A stretch of DNA of 56,353 nucleotides from Afipia sp. (GTDB taxonomy: Bacteria > Pseudomonadota > Alphaproteobacteria > Rhizobiales > Xanthobacteraceae), in contig JAUSAX010000121.1 in assembly GCA_030652315.1 (NCBI GenBank), forward strand, positions 1-56,353, in the 5' to 3' direction. The notes below the pieces were generated by a model. The model had not been told where the DNA came from, did not search any database, and saw nothing but the letters and a program-made list of their open reading frames with translations. Of the stretch, positions 8,569 through 17,538 are shown in pieces. Positions within the stretch are counted from its first letter, which is position 1. Each line of letters begins with the position of its first letter. Made by a program: the position numbers and the translations under genes.

Positions 8569-9747
8569 TCAAAACAGCGGCGCAGTCTGCGCGATCCGCA
8601 AAGGACCGATGGAAATCACGCCCTCGGTGAATTTCAGCGGAAACGCCCGCGCCGGCTTGCCTTCCAGCGTCGAGGCCTGACCCAGCATGTTGATGCCCGC
8701 GACCACGCCGGCATTGGCATTTTTCCGCGCGACATTGCCCAGACCCGGAATCATTCGGTCGAGCGCGCCTATCACCTTGTTGACGTCCTGTGCGCTGACG
8801 CCGGGCGCGATGCGATCGACGGCCGATTGCGACACGCCGTCCATCAGCAGCTTGTCGATGCCAAGCTGCGATACCACCCGCTCAAGCCCCGCGACCGTCA
8901 TCGTCAGTTCGCCGTCGAGATAACCAGTCGGCGTAAGGGCCAGCGAACCTGCGGCGACCGCGATGGTCTCGCCCTGCTGCACGCGTGACTGGGTGAAGTC
9001 GAGGCGGCCACCGGCCGCCTGAATTTCCCGAAAACGTTCCGGCCAGGGTTTTGGCGCGAAATCCTTCAGGCCGCGCAACAGCGCGCGGATGTCCGCATCG
9101 AACGGCTCGACGAGAATGGGATGCAATCCCTGCAGGCTCCCCGCCGTCACCAGAAACGCCGTCTCCACCACCGGATTGTTCGACAGCGAGCCTTCCAGCA
9201 GACGCGTATGCAGCTCAAGATGCTTTGCGCGCAGCAGCGGCGTCTGGACCGAACCGTTTATGCGATCGAGCGCCGGATCGTCGAACACCAGCGAGACGCG
9301 CTGCGGCGTGGGTAAACCGGAAGCGCTTGCGCGGCCCGTGGTCCAGCCGGCAACGAAGGACGGGGCCTCCCCTCGGCCCGCGACGGTGGCGGGTCCGGTG
9401 AATTCAGCGATGATCTTGGTCGGATCGTAGACCTGCGCGACGACCAGAATATCCTTCAACCGCGCGGTGAGCTGGGTCTGGTCGGCGGTCTGCGATGTCA
9501 GCGTCACCACCGGACTTTCGCAGCGAACCTCCATACGGAACGGAAAGCCCGCGACCGAGCGGCTGGCGCACTCATAGGCGCGGCCGGATTTCGCTTCGCG
9601 CGTGCGCCATTCCTCGAATTTCTCGTCGATATGGGACGCGGCATAGAACCAGAACCCGCTCCACGCCGCGGCTGCGGCGAGGACCAGAACCGGCATTACG
9701 AAAACGGGCCAGAGGCGGCGCCGGGGAACGATGGGTGATGTCTGCAT
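8569..9747 (-). CDS. DUF2125 domain-containing protein
   Basis: 392 residues from the ATG at 9747. One N-terminal membrane anchor (VFVMPVLVLAAAAAWSGFWFY, about residues 14-34) is followed by a long periplasmic domain typical of DUF2125. The N-terminal boundary SRSVAGFPFRMEVRCESP is a hallmark segment of that family in Rhizobiales. Function is unknown. The many beta-strand-like repeats suggest an envelope lipid-binding or assembly role, which is inference only. An upstream in-frame ATG (9870) would add a non-conserved-looking leader and was not used. Confidence 0.85.
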   Translation of the reverse strand: MQTSPIVPRRRLWPVFVMPVLVLAAAAAWSGFWFYAASHIDEKFEEWRTREAKSGRAYECASRSVAGFPFRMEVRCESPVVTLTSQTADQTQLTARLKDILVVAQVYDPTKIIAEFTGPATVAGRGEAPSFVAGWTTGRASASGLPTPQRVSLVFDDPALDRINGSVQTPLLRAKHLELHTRLLEGSLSNNPVVETAFLVTAGSLQGLHPILVEPFDADIRALLRGLKDFAPKPWPERFREIQAAGGRLDFTQSRVQQGETIAVAAGSLALTPTGYLDGELTMTVAGLERVVSQLGIDKLLMDGVSQSAVDRIAPGVSAQDVNKVIGALDRMIPGLGNVARKNANAGVVAGINMLGQASTLEGKPARAFPLKFTEGVISIGPLRIAQTAPLF

Positions 9748-9888
9748 AATGCGAGCTAGACCAGAGGAATCGGGCAATTGAAAGATGCACTTTTCTCGCA
9801 AATCCCCTTGAAGTCCAGAAGGTTGGACGTCCTTCGGTTGCACGTATGGAAGCAGACTGGTAGGCGTCATCTATCAGGTAACGCAATC

Positions 9889-10473
9889 ATGGCCGCAAAA
9901 ACCCTTTCAGAATCGGAATTTCCCGAGGGCGACCTGTGGGTGTTCGGCTACGGATCGCTGATCTGGAAGCCGGGCTTCGCGTTTCTCGAACAGAAGCCGT
10001 CGCGGCTGATCGGTGAACATCGCTCGCTGTGCATCTATTCGATGGTTCATCGCGGCACGCCGGAAAAACCCGGACTGGTGCTCGGGCTCGATCGCGGCGG
10101 GGCCTGTCAGGGCGTCGCGTTCCGGGTGGCGGCAACCGAGAGAAAAGCAACCGTCGCCTATCTGCGCGAACGCGAGCAGGTGACGGGCGTCTATCGCGAG
10201 GTGATGCGTTCGGTCTGGCTTCAGGGCGACGCCCGCCAGCGCGTCAGCGCGCTCGCCTATGTCGCCGACCGCAGCCACGATCAATACGCGGGCCGGCTGA
10301 CGATGGACGAACAGTTACGGCTGGTGCGCCAGGGTCACGGCGCTTACGGGCCGAATGACGAATACGTCATCGCGACGGTAACCGCGCTGGAGGCGCAGGG
10401 CGTTCGCGACGCGCCGCTGCATCGTCTCGCAGCACTGCTGCATGGCGAAGCCGCCCTGCACCGTCACACCTGA
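9889..10473 (+). CDS. Gamma-glutamylcyclotransferase (ChaC-like)
   Basis: 194 residues. The motif VFGYGSLIWKPGF (about residues 18-30) is the substrate-binding loop of ChaC-type gamma-glutamylcyclotransferases, which release 5-oxoproline from glutathione. The usual catalytic glutamate probably lies in the REREQVTGVYRE segment near 90-100. The ATG at 9889 is preferred to one at 9778 because the family motif starts soon after it. It is divergent from the DUF2125 gene. A cytosolic glutathione-turnover role is likely. Confidence 0.9.
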   Translation: MAAKTLSESEFPEGDLWVFGYGSLIWKPGFAFLEQKPSRLIGEHRSLCIYSMVHRGTPEKPGLVLGLDRGGACQGVAFRVAATERKATVAYLREREQVTGVYREVMRSVWLQGDARQRVSALAYVADRSHDQYAGRLTMDEQLRLVRQGHGAYGPNDEYVIATVTALEAQGVRDAPLHRLAALLHGEAALHRHT

Positions 10474-10499
10474 TCAGTTGCCTTCACCTGATGGACGTT

Positions 10500-11279
10500 T
10501 CAGGAGCGAACAGATTGGGCGACCGGCGCGGAGAAGCCGATCAATCTCACCTGCTCCTCCCGTCCCGCCTTCACAATCCGGTCGGTTGCCTCTTCGATGG
10601 CAGCCTGCATGCGCGCGGTGAACTCGTGACGTTTGAGGCCAGGCGGGATCGGATCCAGAAATTCGATGACGAGCGTTCCGGGGTAACGCATGAAGGTCCG
10701 GCGCGGCCAGAACAATCCTGAATTCAGCGCCACGGGAATGCACGGCACGCCGGCCTCGCCGTAGATCAGACTGACGCCGTTCTTGTAGTCGGGCGGCGCA
10801 TCGACAGCGCGGCGCGTCCCCTCGGGAAAAATCAGGAGCTGACGGCCGCGCTGGATTTCGCGGGCCGCACGCTTGGTGATGTCGATCAATGTGCGTCCGC
10901 CGGCTTTGCGGTTGACGCCGATCATGCCGGCCTTGCTGAGATACCAGCCGAACAACGGAAGCCAAAGCAACTCACGCTTCAGGATATAAAGCGGCTGGTC
11001 GAAAAATTGCAGCAGCGCGAAGGTTTCCCAGGTCGACTGATGTTTCGAGGCGGCAATCAGCGGACCTTTCGGGATTTTATCGAGGCCGCGATATTCAACC
11101 CTGGTGTTGCAGATGATCCGCATCCACCAGATGCTCGTCTTTCCCCAATTCGTTGCAATCCAGACGATGCCCCAGCGCGGCATCGCGTAGGTTGGAAGCC
11201 CGAGCAGCACCCAGAACGCCAGGTTCAGATAGAAAACGACATTGTAGAGCAGCGACCGCAGAAATACCGAAACCATCAT
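10500..11279 (-). CDS. plsC: 1-acyl-sn-glycerol-3-phosphate acyltransferase
   Basis: 259 residues. An N-terminal membrane helix (VVFYLNLAFWVLLGLP) is followed by the acyltransferase motifs KHQSTWET (an H-X4-D/E type block with E for D, about residue 75), GVNRKAGG and FPEGTRR (about 140). It makes phosphatidic acid from lysophosphatidic acid at the inner membrane. It is the last gene of the ftsE-ftsX-ydcF-plsC run, starting eight bases after the ydcF stop. Two adjacent ATGs (11279, 11276) are possible starts. Confidence 0.93.
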   Translation of the reverse strand: MMVSVFLRSLLYNVVFYLNLAFWVLLGLPTYAMPRWGIVWIATNWGKTSIWWMRIICNTRVEYRGLDKIPKGPLIAASKHQSTWETFALLQFFDQPLYILKRELLWLPLFGWYLSKAGMIGVNRKAGGRTLIDITKRAAREIQRGRQLLIFPEGTRRAVDAPPDYKNGVSLIYGEAGVPCIPVALNSGLFWPRRTFMRYPGTLVIEFLDPIPPGLKRHEFTARMQAAIEEATDRIVKAGREEQVRLIGFSAPVAQSVRS

Positions 11280-11287
11280 AAACCCGG

Positions 11288-12010
11288 TTAGTTGGCGGAC
11301 GCGGTGGCCGGTTTTAAGGGCGATGGGGGCGTGCCGATTTCCGGCATGCCGCCCTGCCCTACGCCGCCGAAAGCAACCCGCGTCTGCGCAAAAAGATACT
11401 TGGCGTATTCCGATAGCAGGAGCCGCAACGCCGCGCCACTCGTCCACCACGGCTCCTCGCGCCACTTTTCGCCGACCACGGCAAACGGAACCAGTTCGAT
11501 ATCGGGCATCGAGTGGGACAGTTCAACGATCGCACGCGGCATGTGATAGTTCGATGTCACCACGATGAGGGAGTGGAAGCCGCGCTCAACCGCCCAGCGC
11601 CGTGTCTCGGTTGCATTGCTCCGGGTATTGACTGCGGAACGATCCAGATCGACGCAGCAGGCCAAGAGGCGTTGGCTGTCGGGCAGCGTGCGCTGAATGT
11701 CGCTGTAGCCGTTGGTTGGATGCACGCCGGAAATCAGGAGCCGGCGGCCATAGCCGACCGACAGCAATTCCAGCGCATCCGAGACGCGCGACGATCCGCC
11801 GGTAAGAACCACGATGCCGTCGGCATTGCGCGACGGCTTCTCCTCGGCCGGCGGCACCCGCGACAGGAAATCGACGAAGCCCAGCCCGATAAACAGAAGG
11901 ATGCCGGCAGCCGCAAGCATCACCACACGGTGGCGCAAGCGCCCGCGCGTCGGCGTGACATCGTGGCTGTGTGAGGTCTCGGACAATCTCAACTCGCTGA
12001 GGCGCATCAA
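11288..12010 (-). CDS. YdcF family protein (DUF218, ElyC/SanA type)
   Basis: 240 residues. One N-terminal membrane helix (VMLAAAGILLFIGLGFVDFL, about 29-48) is followed by a DUF218 domain with GIVVLTGGSSRV near 65 and VVTSNYHMPRA near 160, the usual nucleotide-like binding edges of this fold. E. coli relatives (ElyC, SanA) affect envelope integrity. Here it lies between ftsX and plsC, consistent with an envelope role. The first two codons are both ATG. Confidence 0.87.
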   Translation of the reverse strand: MMRLSELRLSETSHSHDVTPTRGRLRHRVVMLAAAGILLFIGLGFVDFLSRVPPAEEKPSRNADGIVVLTGGSSRVSDALELLSVGYGRRLLISGVHPTNGYSDIQRTLPDSQRLLACCVDLDRSAVNTRSNATETRRWAVERGFHSLIVVTSNYHMPRAIVELSHSMPDIELVPFAVVGEKWREEPWWTSGAALRLLLSEYAKYLFAQTRVAFGGVGQGGMPEIGTPPSPLKPATASAN

Positions 12011-12138
12011 TGGAGTGCTACCCGTTCCTGCATCAGTCTATCGCAAATCCGGCGCGGCTGTGGCCTCAAACGTCACCAACACCATGTTTTGACGCGTCGT
12101 TTCCTTTCTAGCCGATGCCTGCCCGCTCGAAAATGCGC

Positions 12139-13101
12139 TCAATCGATTTCCTCGAGGGTTGCAAAAAGCGTCCGCCGCGACGCCCATGCGGTAACGGCGG
12201 CAATCAGGAGGGCCTGGGCGGCAAGCACCAGATAGCCCGAGGCGGGCAGCGCAAATGTCCCGAGCAATGCTGCGAACTGATCGCCGACCGGCGTGCCGGA
12301 GAACCAACTCGCGATCGATTCCGAGAAACCGAAGGTCAGCATCGCAGCCAGCCCGCCGATCAGACCGCCCTCCAGACCAAGCCGCAAAAAATGGCGCAGA
12401 AAGCGGTTGGCGATATAGCGGTCCTGCGCGCCGACGAAATGCAGCACCTCGACGATCGGCCGGTTGGCGGCCATCGCGCCTCTGGTGGCAAACGACACCG
12501 AAATCACCGTCGCCACGATCACCAGGATGAGAATGCCGGTGCCCGCGAGAACGATCGCGCCGGTCATCGAGCGCATGCGTTCGATCCAGGCGCGATGATC
12601 GTCGATGGTTGCTGATGGAGCCGCCTGAGCGACGCTTCGGCGCAGGGCCGCCAGATCCGGCGTCGACCCCGGCGCGATGCGCACCACGATCACACGCGGA
12701 ACCGGCAGATCGTTGAGCGACAATCCGGTGCCCAGCCACGGCTCAAGAAGTTTGGCCGACTCGTCCTTGCTGAAGGGGCGCACTTCCAGAATACCCGGCA
12801 GCGTCCGCGTCGCCTCGGTGACGCTGCGAATGTCACGTTCGATGTCGCGCCCCGGCGACGGCCGCAACTGGATCGTCAGTTCGCTGGAAACGTCGGATTG
12901 CCATTGGGCCGCCGAAGACCGCACCAGCAGCACCGCGCCGGTCGTCATCGAGGCGAGATACGTCATGATGGCCACGACCGCGATCAGCGCGCGCCCGGCG
13001 ATCGAGCCGCGCGGAACGATCGGCGACAGGTTTCGCGCACTCGCCGCGACTTCCGACGTGCTGTCGCCCAGATCCATCATAATCTTGCGGTCATCAATCA
13101 T
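12139..13101 (-). CDS. ftsX: Cell division ABC transporter permease FtsX
   Basis: 320 residues with four predicted membrane helices: one near residue 45, then AGTGILILVIVATVISVSF, GLEGGLIGGLAAMLTFGF and YLVLAAQALLIAAVTAW. A periplasmic loop lies between the first two. FtsX with FtsE controls peptidoglycan hydrolases at the divisome. The ATG at 13101 overlaps the ftsE stop by eight bases, a translationally coupled arrangement. An upstream ATG at 13122 would extend the overlap and looks less likely. The N-terminus before the first helix is longer than in E. coli. Confidence 0.93.
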   Translation of the reverse strand: MIDDRKIMMDLGDSTSEVAASARNLSPIVPRGSIAGRALIAVVAIMTYLASMTTGAVLLVRSSAAQWQSDVSSELTIQLRPSPGRDIERDIRSVTEATRTLPGILEVRPFSKDESAKLLEPWLGTGLSLNDLPVPRVIVVRIAPGSTPDLAALRRSVAQAAPSATIDDHRAWIERMRSMTGAIVLAGTGILILVIVATVISVSFATRGAMAANRPIVEVLHFVGAQDRYIANRFLRHFLRLGLEGGLIGGLAAMLTFGFSESIASWFSGTPVGDQFAALLGTFALPASGYLVLAAQALLIAAVTAWASRRTLFATLEEID

Positions 13102-13753
13102 AGATGTGCAGCCGCGATTCATGCAGCACCATGCGCCGCGCCTCGTATTGATCCATCAGCGCGATGTCGTGGGTCGCGATGATGACGGCGGTGCCGGATT
13201 TATTCAATTGAATGAAAAGGCTGAGTAGCCGCCGCGCCAGTGACGGATCGACGTTGCCGGTCGGCTCGTCCGCCAGCAGCAATTGCGGACGGGCGATCAC
13301 CGCGCGTGCGATCGCGGCGCGCTGCTTCTCACCGCCCGACAGGATCGGCGGCAGCGCGTCCATCCGCTTGCCGAGCCCGACCCAACTGAGAAGATCGATG
13401 ACCTCCTTGCGATAGCTGGATTCGCTGCGCCCCATCACCCGGAACGGCAGTGCGACGTTTTCATAGGTCGTCATGTGATCGAGCAGCCGGAAGTCCTGCA
13501 GCACGATCCCGATCCGCGAACGCAACTCTGCGCGCGCATCCTTGTCGAGCAGCGACACGTCGTTACCGAACAGATTGACCAGACCGCGCGTCGGCCGCAG
13601 CGACAGGAACAGCATGCGCAGCAGCGACGTCTTGCCCGCACCCGACGGCCCGGTGAGAAACTGGAACGAACGGGCAGGAATCTGGAAGGTCAGGTCGCGC
13701 AAAATCTCCGGGCCGAGCCCGTAACGCAAACCGACATTTTCGAACCGGACCAA
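13094..13753 (-). CDS. ftsE: Cell division ATP-binding protein FtsE
   Basis: 219 residues, ABC ATPase: Walker A GPSGAGKTS near residue 36, signature LSGGEKQR near 138, Walker B LLLADEPTGN near 160 and the switch histidine in IIATHD near 194. It is the partner of FtsX. The region upstream (13754-13900) separates it from a pair of palindromic repeats and should hold its promoter, but no convincing -10/-35 pair stands out. Confidence 0.96.
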   Translation of the reverse strand: MVRFENVGLRYGLGPEILRDLTFQIPARSFQFLTGPSGAGKTSLLRMLFLSLRPTRGLVNLFGNDVSLLDKDARAELRSRIGIVLQDFRLLDHMTTYENVALPFRVMGRSESSYRKEVIDLLSWVGLGKRMDALPPILSGGEKQRAAIARAVIARPQLLLADEPTGNVDPSLARRLLSLFIQLNKSGTAVIIATHDIALMDQYEARRMVLHESRLHIYD

Positions 13754-13902
13754 ATCTCAGCTCCGTTCGACATGACCGATGGAGACGCGCGGCGCGGGAT
13801 GTCCCCGGACACCCGCGTCAGCCGGCAACCGCCGGGGCGGACGCCATAAACGCTTTTGAGGCCGTTATGGTTTCCGATTCGTTAACGGACGCCGGATAGC
13901 AT

Positions 13903-13978
13903 CTAGTGGTCCGATTCCGGCATTCGCATTCCCTCGCTGCAGGCACCTTTGCGAATGCCGGAATCGACGGACCACTAG
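13903..13978. repeat. CTAG-ended hairpin repeat, copy A
   Basis: CTAGTGGTCC + GATTCCGGCATTCGCA (13903-13928) pairs with its complement at 13950-13978. There is a three-base bulge, a 21-base loop and CTAG at both outer ends. The loop contains GCAGGCACC, shared with copy C near lysA, so the copies are homologous rather than chance palindromes. Confidence 0.85.
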
Positions 13979-13990
13979 TAGGCATAAGCT

Positions 13991-14071
13991 TCTGGTGGAG
14001 TTTAGGATTTGACATTCGCGATACGGATTCGCGGTCGCTGGGTCGCGAATGTCAAAATCCACTCCACCAGA
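13991..14071. repeat. Hairpin repeat with shared GACATTCGCG core, copy B
   Basis: TCTGGTGGAGT + TTA + GGATTTGACATTCGCG (13991-14020) pairs with the complement ending at 14071. The inner core GACATTCG is shared with the CTAG family, but the outer arm TCTGGTGGAG differs. It lies 24 bases before the start of the zinc-ribbon gene, so it would form a strong hairpin in any transcript reading in from upstream. Confidence 0.8.
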
Positions 14072-14095
14072 CGCGTTCACTCTGGCGATTCGTCC

Positions 14096-14977
14096 ATGCA
14101 TATCGTTTGTCCCAATTGTACGACATCCTACGCGATTGATCCGGCCAATTTCAGCGAGGCCGGACGCCGGGTCCGGTGCGCCCGGTGTCAGGAAGTCTGG
14201 CTCGCGGTGCCGCAGGAACTCGCGGCGACCGCGGCCATGTCCCGGAACGACATGGAAGACTCCGGCCCGCAGGACGGTTTTAGACCGCAAGGCGATCCGG
14301 CAGGCGATTGGCGCGAGGACAATGCGCCGCACGTCGAAAGCCCATCGATTTCCGCCGGATGGCCCGAACCCGAGACCGCGCCCCCGGCCGCCGAAGCCAA
14401 CGGAAACTGGACGGCACTCGCTCAACAGGAGGCCATGACCGAAGCCGCTCCGGCCAAATCGTCTCGGTTCAAAAAAATTGGCGCCTCCGTCGCACCCTTC
14501 CTGAAATCGGCGAACTGGGCCAAGGCCCTGCCCGGCGTTCTGACCCTGCCGACCGTCTGCGTGGCGCTCGGCGCGATGGTGTTCGGCCTGATCGCCTGGC
14601 GCACCGACGTGGTGCGGTTGATGCCGCAGACCGCAGCGTTCTTCAAAATGACCGGCATGGGTGTGAACCTGCGCGGCCTCGCCTTTGAGGATCTCAAGAT
14701 CAGCACCGAGACGGTGAACAACAAGCCGGTGCTGCTGATTGAAGGCGCGATCGTCGATGTCACGCGCAAGTCCCTCGAGATTCCCCGGCTGCGGTTCATC
14801 GTACGCGACGCCAAGGGTGCGGACATCTACGCGTGGAATGCTGTGCTGGAGCAGCCTGCGCTCAACCCCGGCGAGAAGGCCTGGTTCAAGACACGGCTGG
14901 CCTCGCCGCCGGCGGAAGGCCGCGAAATTGCCGTGAGGTTCTTCCACAAGCTGGACATTGCGTCCGGAGGAACCTGA
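14096..14977 (+). CDS. Zinc-ribbon, DUF3426-like membrane protein
   Basis: 293 residues. The N-terminus MHIVCPNCTTSYAI..VRCARCQEVW is an MJ0042-type zinc ribbon with two CxxC pairs (residues about 5-8 and 29-32). An acidic, proline-rich linker follows, then a single membrane helix (VLTLPTVCVALGAMVFGLIAW, about 145-165). The C-terminal domain (LEIPRLRFIVRDAKGADIY, FKTRLASPP) resembles DUF3426. Topology puts the ribbon in the cytosol and DUF3426 in the periplasm. Function is unknown. It is joined end to start with the response regulator downstream. Confidence 0.85.
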   Translation: MHIVCPNCTTSYAIDPANFSEAGRRVRCARCQEVWLAVPQELAATAAMSRNDMEDSGPQDGFRPQGDPAGDWREDNAPHVESPSISAGWPEPETAPPAAEANGNWTALAQQEAMTEAAPAKSSRFKKIGASVAPFLKSANWAKALPGVLTLPTVCVALGAMVFGLIAWRTDVVRLMPQTAAFFKMTGMGVNLRGLAFEDLKISTETVNNKPVLLIEGAIVDVTRKSLEIPRLRFIVRDAKGADIYAWNAVLEQPALNPGEKAWFKTRLASPPAEGREIAVRFFHKLDIASGGT

Positions 14978-15355
14978 ATGCCGCGCGTCCTGATCGCAGA
15001 CGACGAAGAGTCGATGCGCCTGCTTGTCGCGCGGGCGATCGCCATGGATGGCCATGAGATCGTCACCGCGGAAGACGGCGCCGAGGCGCTGGAGATTCTG
15101 ACCCGCGACAACGGTGCATTCGACCTTCTGCTCACCGACATCAAAATGCCCGTGATGGACGGCATCGCGCTGGCGCTGGCCGTCGCGCGCGACTTTCCAC
15201 GGCTGACGGTCCTCATGATGACGGGCTTCGCCGATCAGCGCGAGCGCGCGTCCGGACTGGAAGCGATCGTGCACGACGTCATCACCAAGCCGTTCGCGGT
15301 GGCTGATATCCGCACCGCCGTCGCGGATGCGCTGGCGTCGCGCGACAACGACTAA
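14978..15355 (+). CDS. Single-domain response regulator (CpdR-like)
   Basis: 125 residues, a lone receiver domain. Acidic pocket DDEE is at residues 9-12, the phospho-acceptor Asp is in LLTDIKMPVMDG (about 52), Thr is in MMTGFA (about 79) and Lys in TKPFAV (about 105). There is no output domain. The sequence resembles CpdR, which steers ClpXP-dependent proteolysis in alphaproteobacteria, but I cannot tell it from other single-domain regulators by eye. It starts directly after the stop of the zinc-ribbon gene, so the two are co-expressed. Confidence 0.88.
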   Translation: MPRVLIADDEESMRLLVARAIAMDGHEIVTAEDGAEALEILTRDNGAFDLLLTDIKMPVMDGIALALAVARDFPRLTVLMMTGFADQRERASGLEAIVHDVITKPFAVADIRTAVADALASRDND

Positions 15356-15357
15356 AG

Positions 15358-16575
15358 CTATTCCGCCAGTTGCGGCGCCGCCTTGCCCGAGCGCAACGTC
15401 AGCCGCGTCAGGATGAAAGCCGCGACTGCGCACACCGCGATGGTCGTCACCATCGGCAGCGCCGTGCCATCGAAGAAGGCGCTCGCCACGACGATCATCA
15501 CCGCGCCCGTGATCATCTGCAGCGTACCGCCCAGTGCCGACGCCATGCCGGCAATCGGCCCATGATCTTCCAGCGACAGCACCATGGTTGAGGGAATCAC
15601 AAGCCCCAGCCAGGCATTGGCGATGAACAGCATCACAACGAGCACAATGAGGCTATCGACACCGGCAGCCGTCACCGCAAACAGGGCAAGCGTCGCCACT
15701 GTGAAGCAGCTCACTGCCACCGACACCACGCGCGTGATGCCGAAGCGCGACGCCAGATAAGCACTGAACTGGGAGGCGCCGATGAAACCGATGGCGTTCA
15801 CCGAGAATGTCAGGCCGTACTGCGTCGGCGTCAGTCCGAAGTGGCCCATATAGATAAAGGACGAGCTGGCGAGGAACGCAAAGAAGCTCGCCATGCCGAA
15901 GCCGCCGATGAAGGTCAACCCGAGGAAGCGCCGGTCGCGGAACAGCTCGCCAAATCCATCAAGCACGCTGCGCACGCTGACCTCGACCCGCTCCCCGGGC
16001 GGCCTCGTTTCTGGAAGCACGAAAGCGACCAGCAGGAATGAGAGGATAGAGGCGGCGGTGACGGCAGCGAATACCGAGCGCCAGCCGAACGGAACGATCA
16101 GGCCGCTGCCGACCAACGGCGCCAGGATCGGCGAGACGCTGAACACCAGCATCACCAGTGACATCAGGCGCGTTGCATCGACGCCAGTGTGCAAGTCGCG
16201 GATCACCGCGCGCGGAATCACCATCACCGCCGCAGCGCCAAGGCCCTGCACGAAGCGGAAGAAGATCAGCCACGCGATACTGGGTGCCAGACCGCAACCG
16301 ATGCTGCCGAGCGCGAAAATCACGATGCCGAAATAGAGCGGCGGCTTGCGGCCAACCATGTCCGAGACCGGCCCATAGACAATCTGACACACGCCGAATG
16401 CCACGAAGAACGCCATCAGCGTCATCTGCGTGGCCGCGGTGGATGCCTGCAGGTCTGACGCGATCGCCGGCAGCGCAGGCAGATACATATCGATGGCGAA
16501 GGGCCCGATCGCGGACAGGAGCCCGAGCACGATCGCGTTTTTGGCAAAGCTGGAAGACATGAAGCTGGAAGACAT
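15358..16575 (-). CDS. Bcr/CflA-type MFS drug efflux transporter
   Basis: 405 residues with about 12 membrane helices. Motif A GPVSDMVGRKPPLYFG lies between helices 2 and 3 (about 68-83), and the helix-4 region RFVQGLGAAAVMVIPRAVIRD is diagnostic of the Bcr/CflA DHA1 family. It is a proton-driven exporter in the inner membrane; substrates cannot be told. The N-terminus repeats MSSSF twice (starts at 16575 or 16560). It is convergent with the response regulator, with only two bases between stops. Confidence 0.92.
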   Translation of the reverse strand: MSSSFMSSSFAKNAIVLGLLSAIGPFAIDMYLPALPAIASDLQASTAATQMTLMAFFVAFGVCQIVYGPVSDMVGRKPPLYFGIVIFALGSIGCGLAPSIAWLIFFRFVQGLGAAAVMVIPRAVIRDLHTGVDATRLMSLVMLVFSVSPILAPLVGSGLIVPFGWRSVFAAVTAASILSFLLVAFVLPETRPPGERVEVSVRSVLDGFGELFRDRRFLGLTFIGGFGMASFFAFLASSSFIYMGHFGLTPTQYGLTFSVNAIGFIGASQFSAYLASRFGITRVVSVAVSCFTVATLALFAVTAAGVDSLIVLVVMLFIANAWLGLVIPSTMVLSLEDHGPIAGMASALGGTLQMITGAVMIVVASAFFDGTALPMVTTIAVCAVAAFILTRLTLRSGKAAPQLAE

Positions 16576-16718
16576 GGCGTGACGTATCCTGAATATTCTT
16601 GGCGATTGTGTGAGCGGTTAGGCAGTCAATTCGCGCGAGCGGCTGTTGTGATGAGTCGCGAAAAATGGTCAATGCCATAGAGAGTTCTTGCGGCATCAAT
16701 CAAAAAACGGAACGGGAC

Positions 16719-17507
16719 ATGACCAAGGGACACAAGAAGGTCGCGCTGGTGACGGGCGCCGCGCGGGGCATTGGACTGGCCGCAGCGAAGCGATTTCTCG
16801 CGGATGGCTGGCACGTCGCGCTGCTCGACATCGAAAAAGACCTGCTCGCTCAGACCTTCAAAACTCTCGCCGCACCCGACACGACGCTGGCGATCCATTG
16901 CGACGTCTCGAACGCCGACGCCGTTGCCGCCGCTTTCAAGCAGGCGGCCCATCATTTCGGACGGCTCGACGCGCTGGTCAACAATGCCGGCATTGCAATC
17001 TTCAAGCCGCTGCTCGAAACAACGCAGGCCGACTGGGACCGCGTGCTGGCGGTGAACCTGACCGGGCCGTTTCTCTGCACCCAGGCGGCCGCGCCGCTGA
17101 TGCGCGAGAACGGCGGCGGCGCGATCGTGAACATCACCTCGATCTCGGCGTTTCGCGCCTCGACGCTGCGCACCGCATACGGGACCAGCAAGGCCGGCCT
17201 CGCTCATCTGACCAAGCAGTTTGCCGTCGAACTCGCAACGCTCGGCATTCGCGTCAACGCGGTCGCGCCCGGCCCGGTCGATACCGCGATGGCGAAAGCG
17301 GTTCACACGCCCGCGATCCGCGCCGACTATCACGATACCATTCCGCTCAACCGCTACGGGCTGGAAGAAGAACTCGCCGAAGCGATCTTCTTCCTGTGCA
17401 GCGACCGCGCCAGCTACATCACCGGACAGATGCTGTCCGTGGACGGCGGGTTTGAGGCCACCGGCATCGGCCTGCCGACGCTGCGCGGCGAAGGCCGCAA
17501 CGGCTGA
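16719..17507 (+). CDS. SDR family oxidoreductase
   Basis: 262 residues, classical short-chain dehydrogenase. TGAARGIG is at 12-19, NNAG at 88-91, catalytic Ser in NITSIS (141/143), and Tyr154 and Lys158 in YGTSK. The C-terminus ends with the usual ITGQMLSVDGG. Closest in style to FabG-like dehydrogenases, but the substrate is unknown. I used the ATG at 16719 (GGAACGGGAC upstream) instead of 16665. Confidence 0.92.
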   Translation: MTKGHKKVALVTGAARGIGLAAAKRFLADGWHVALLDIEKDLLAQTFKTLAAPDTTLAIHCDVSNADAVAAAFKQAAHHFGRLDALVNNAGIAIFKPLLETTQADWDRVLAVNLTGPFLCTQAAAPLMRENGGGAIVNITSISAFRASTLRTAYGTSKAGLAHLTKQFAVELATLGIRVNAVAPGPVDTAMAKAVHTPAIRADYHDTIPLNRYGLEEELAEAIFFLCSDRASYITGQMLSVDGGFEATGIGLPTLRGEGRNG

Positions 17508-17538
17508 CGCCGAGACGGCACCGTTTCGTGCTTTGGCC

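Noticed and set aside
13865..15433. 522-codon open frame on the minus strand
   Set aside because: It runs antisense to the zinc-ribbon and response-regulator genes, whose domains are clear; its translation has no recognisable motif and reflects high GC content.
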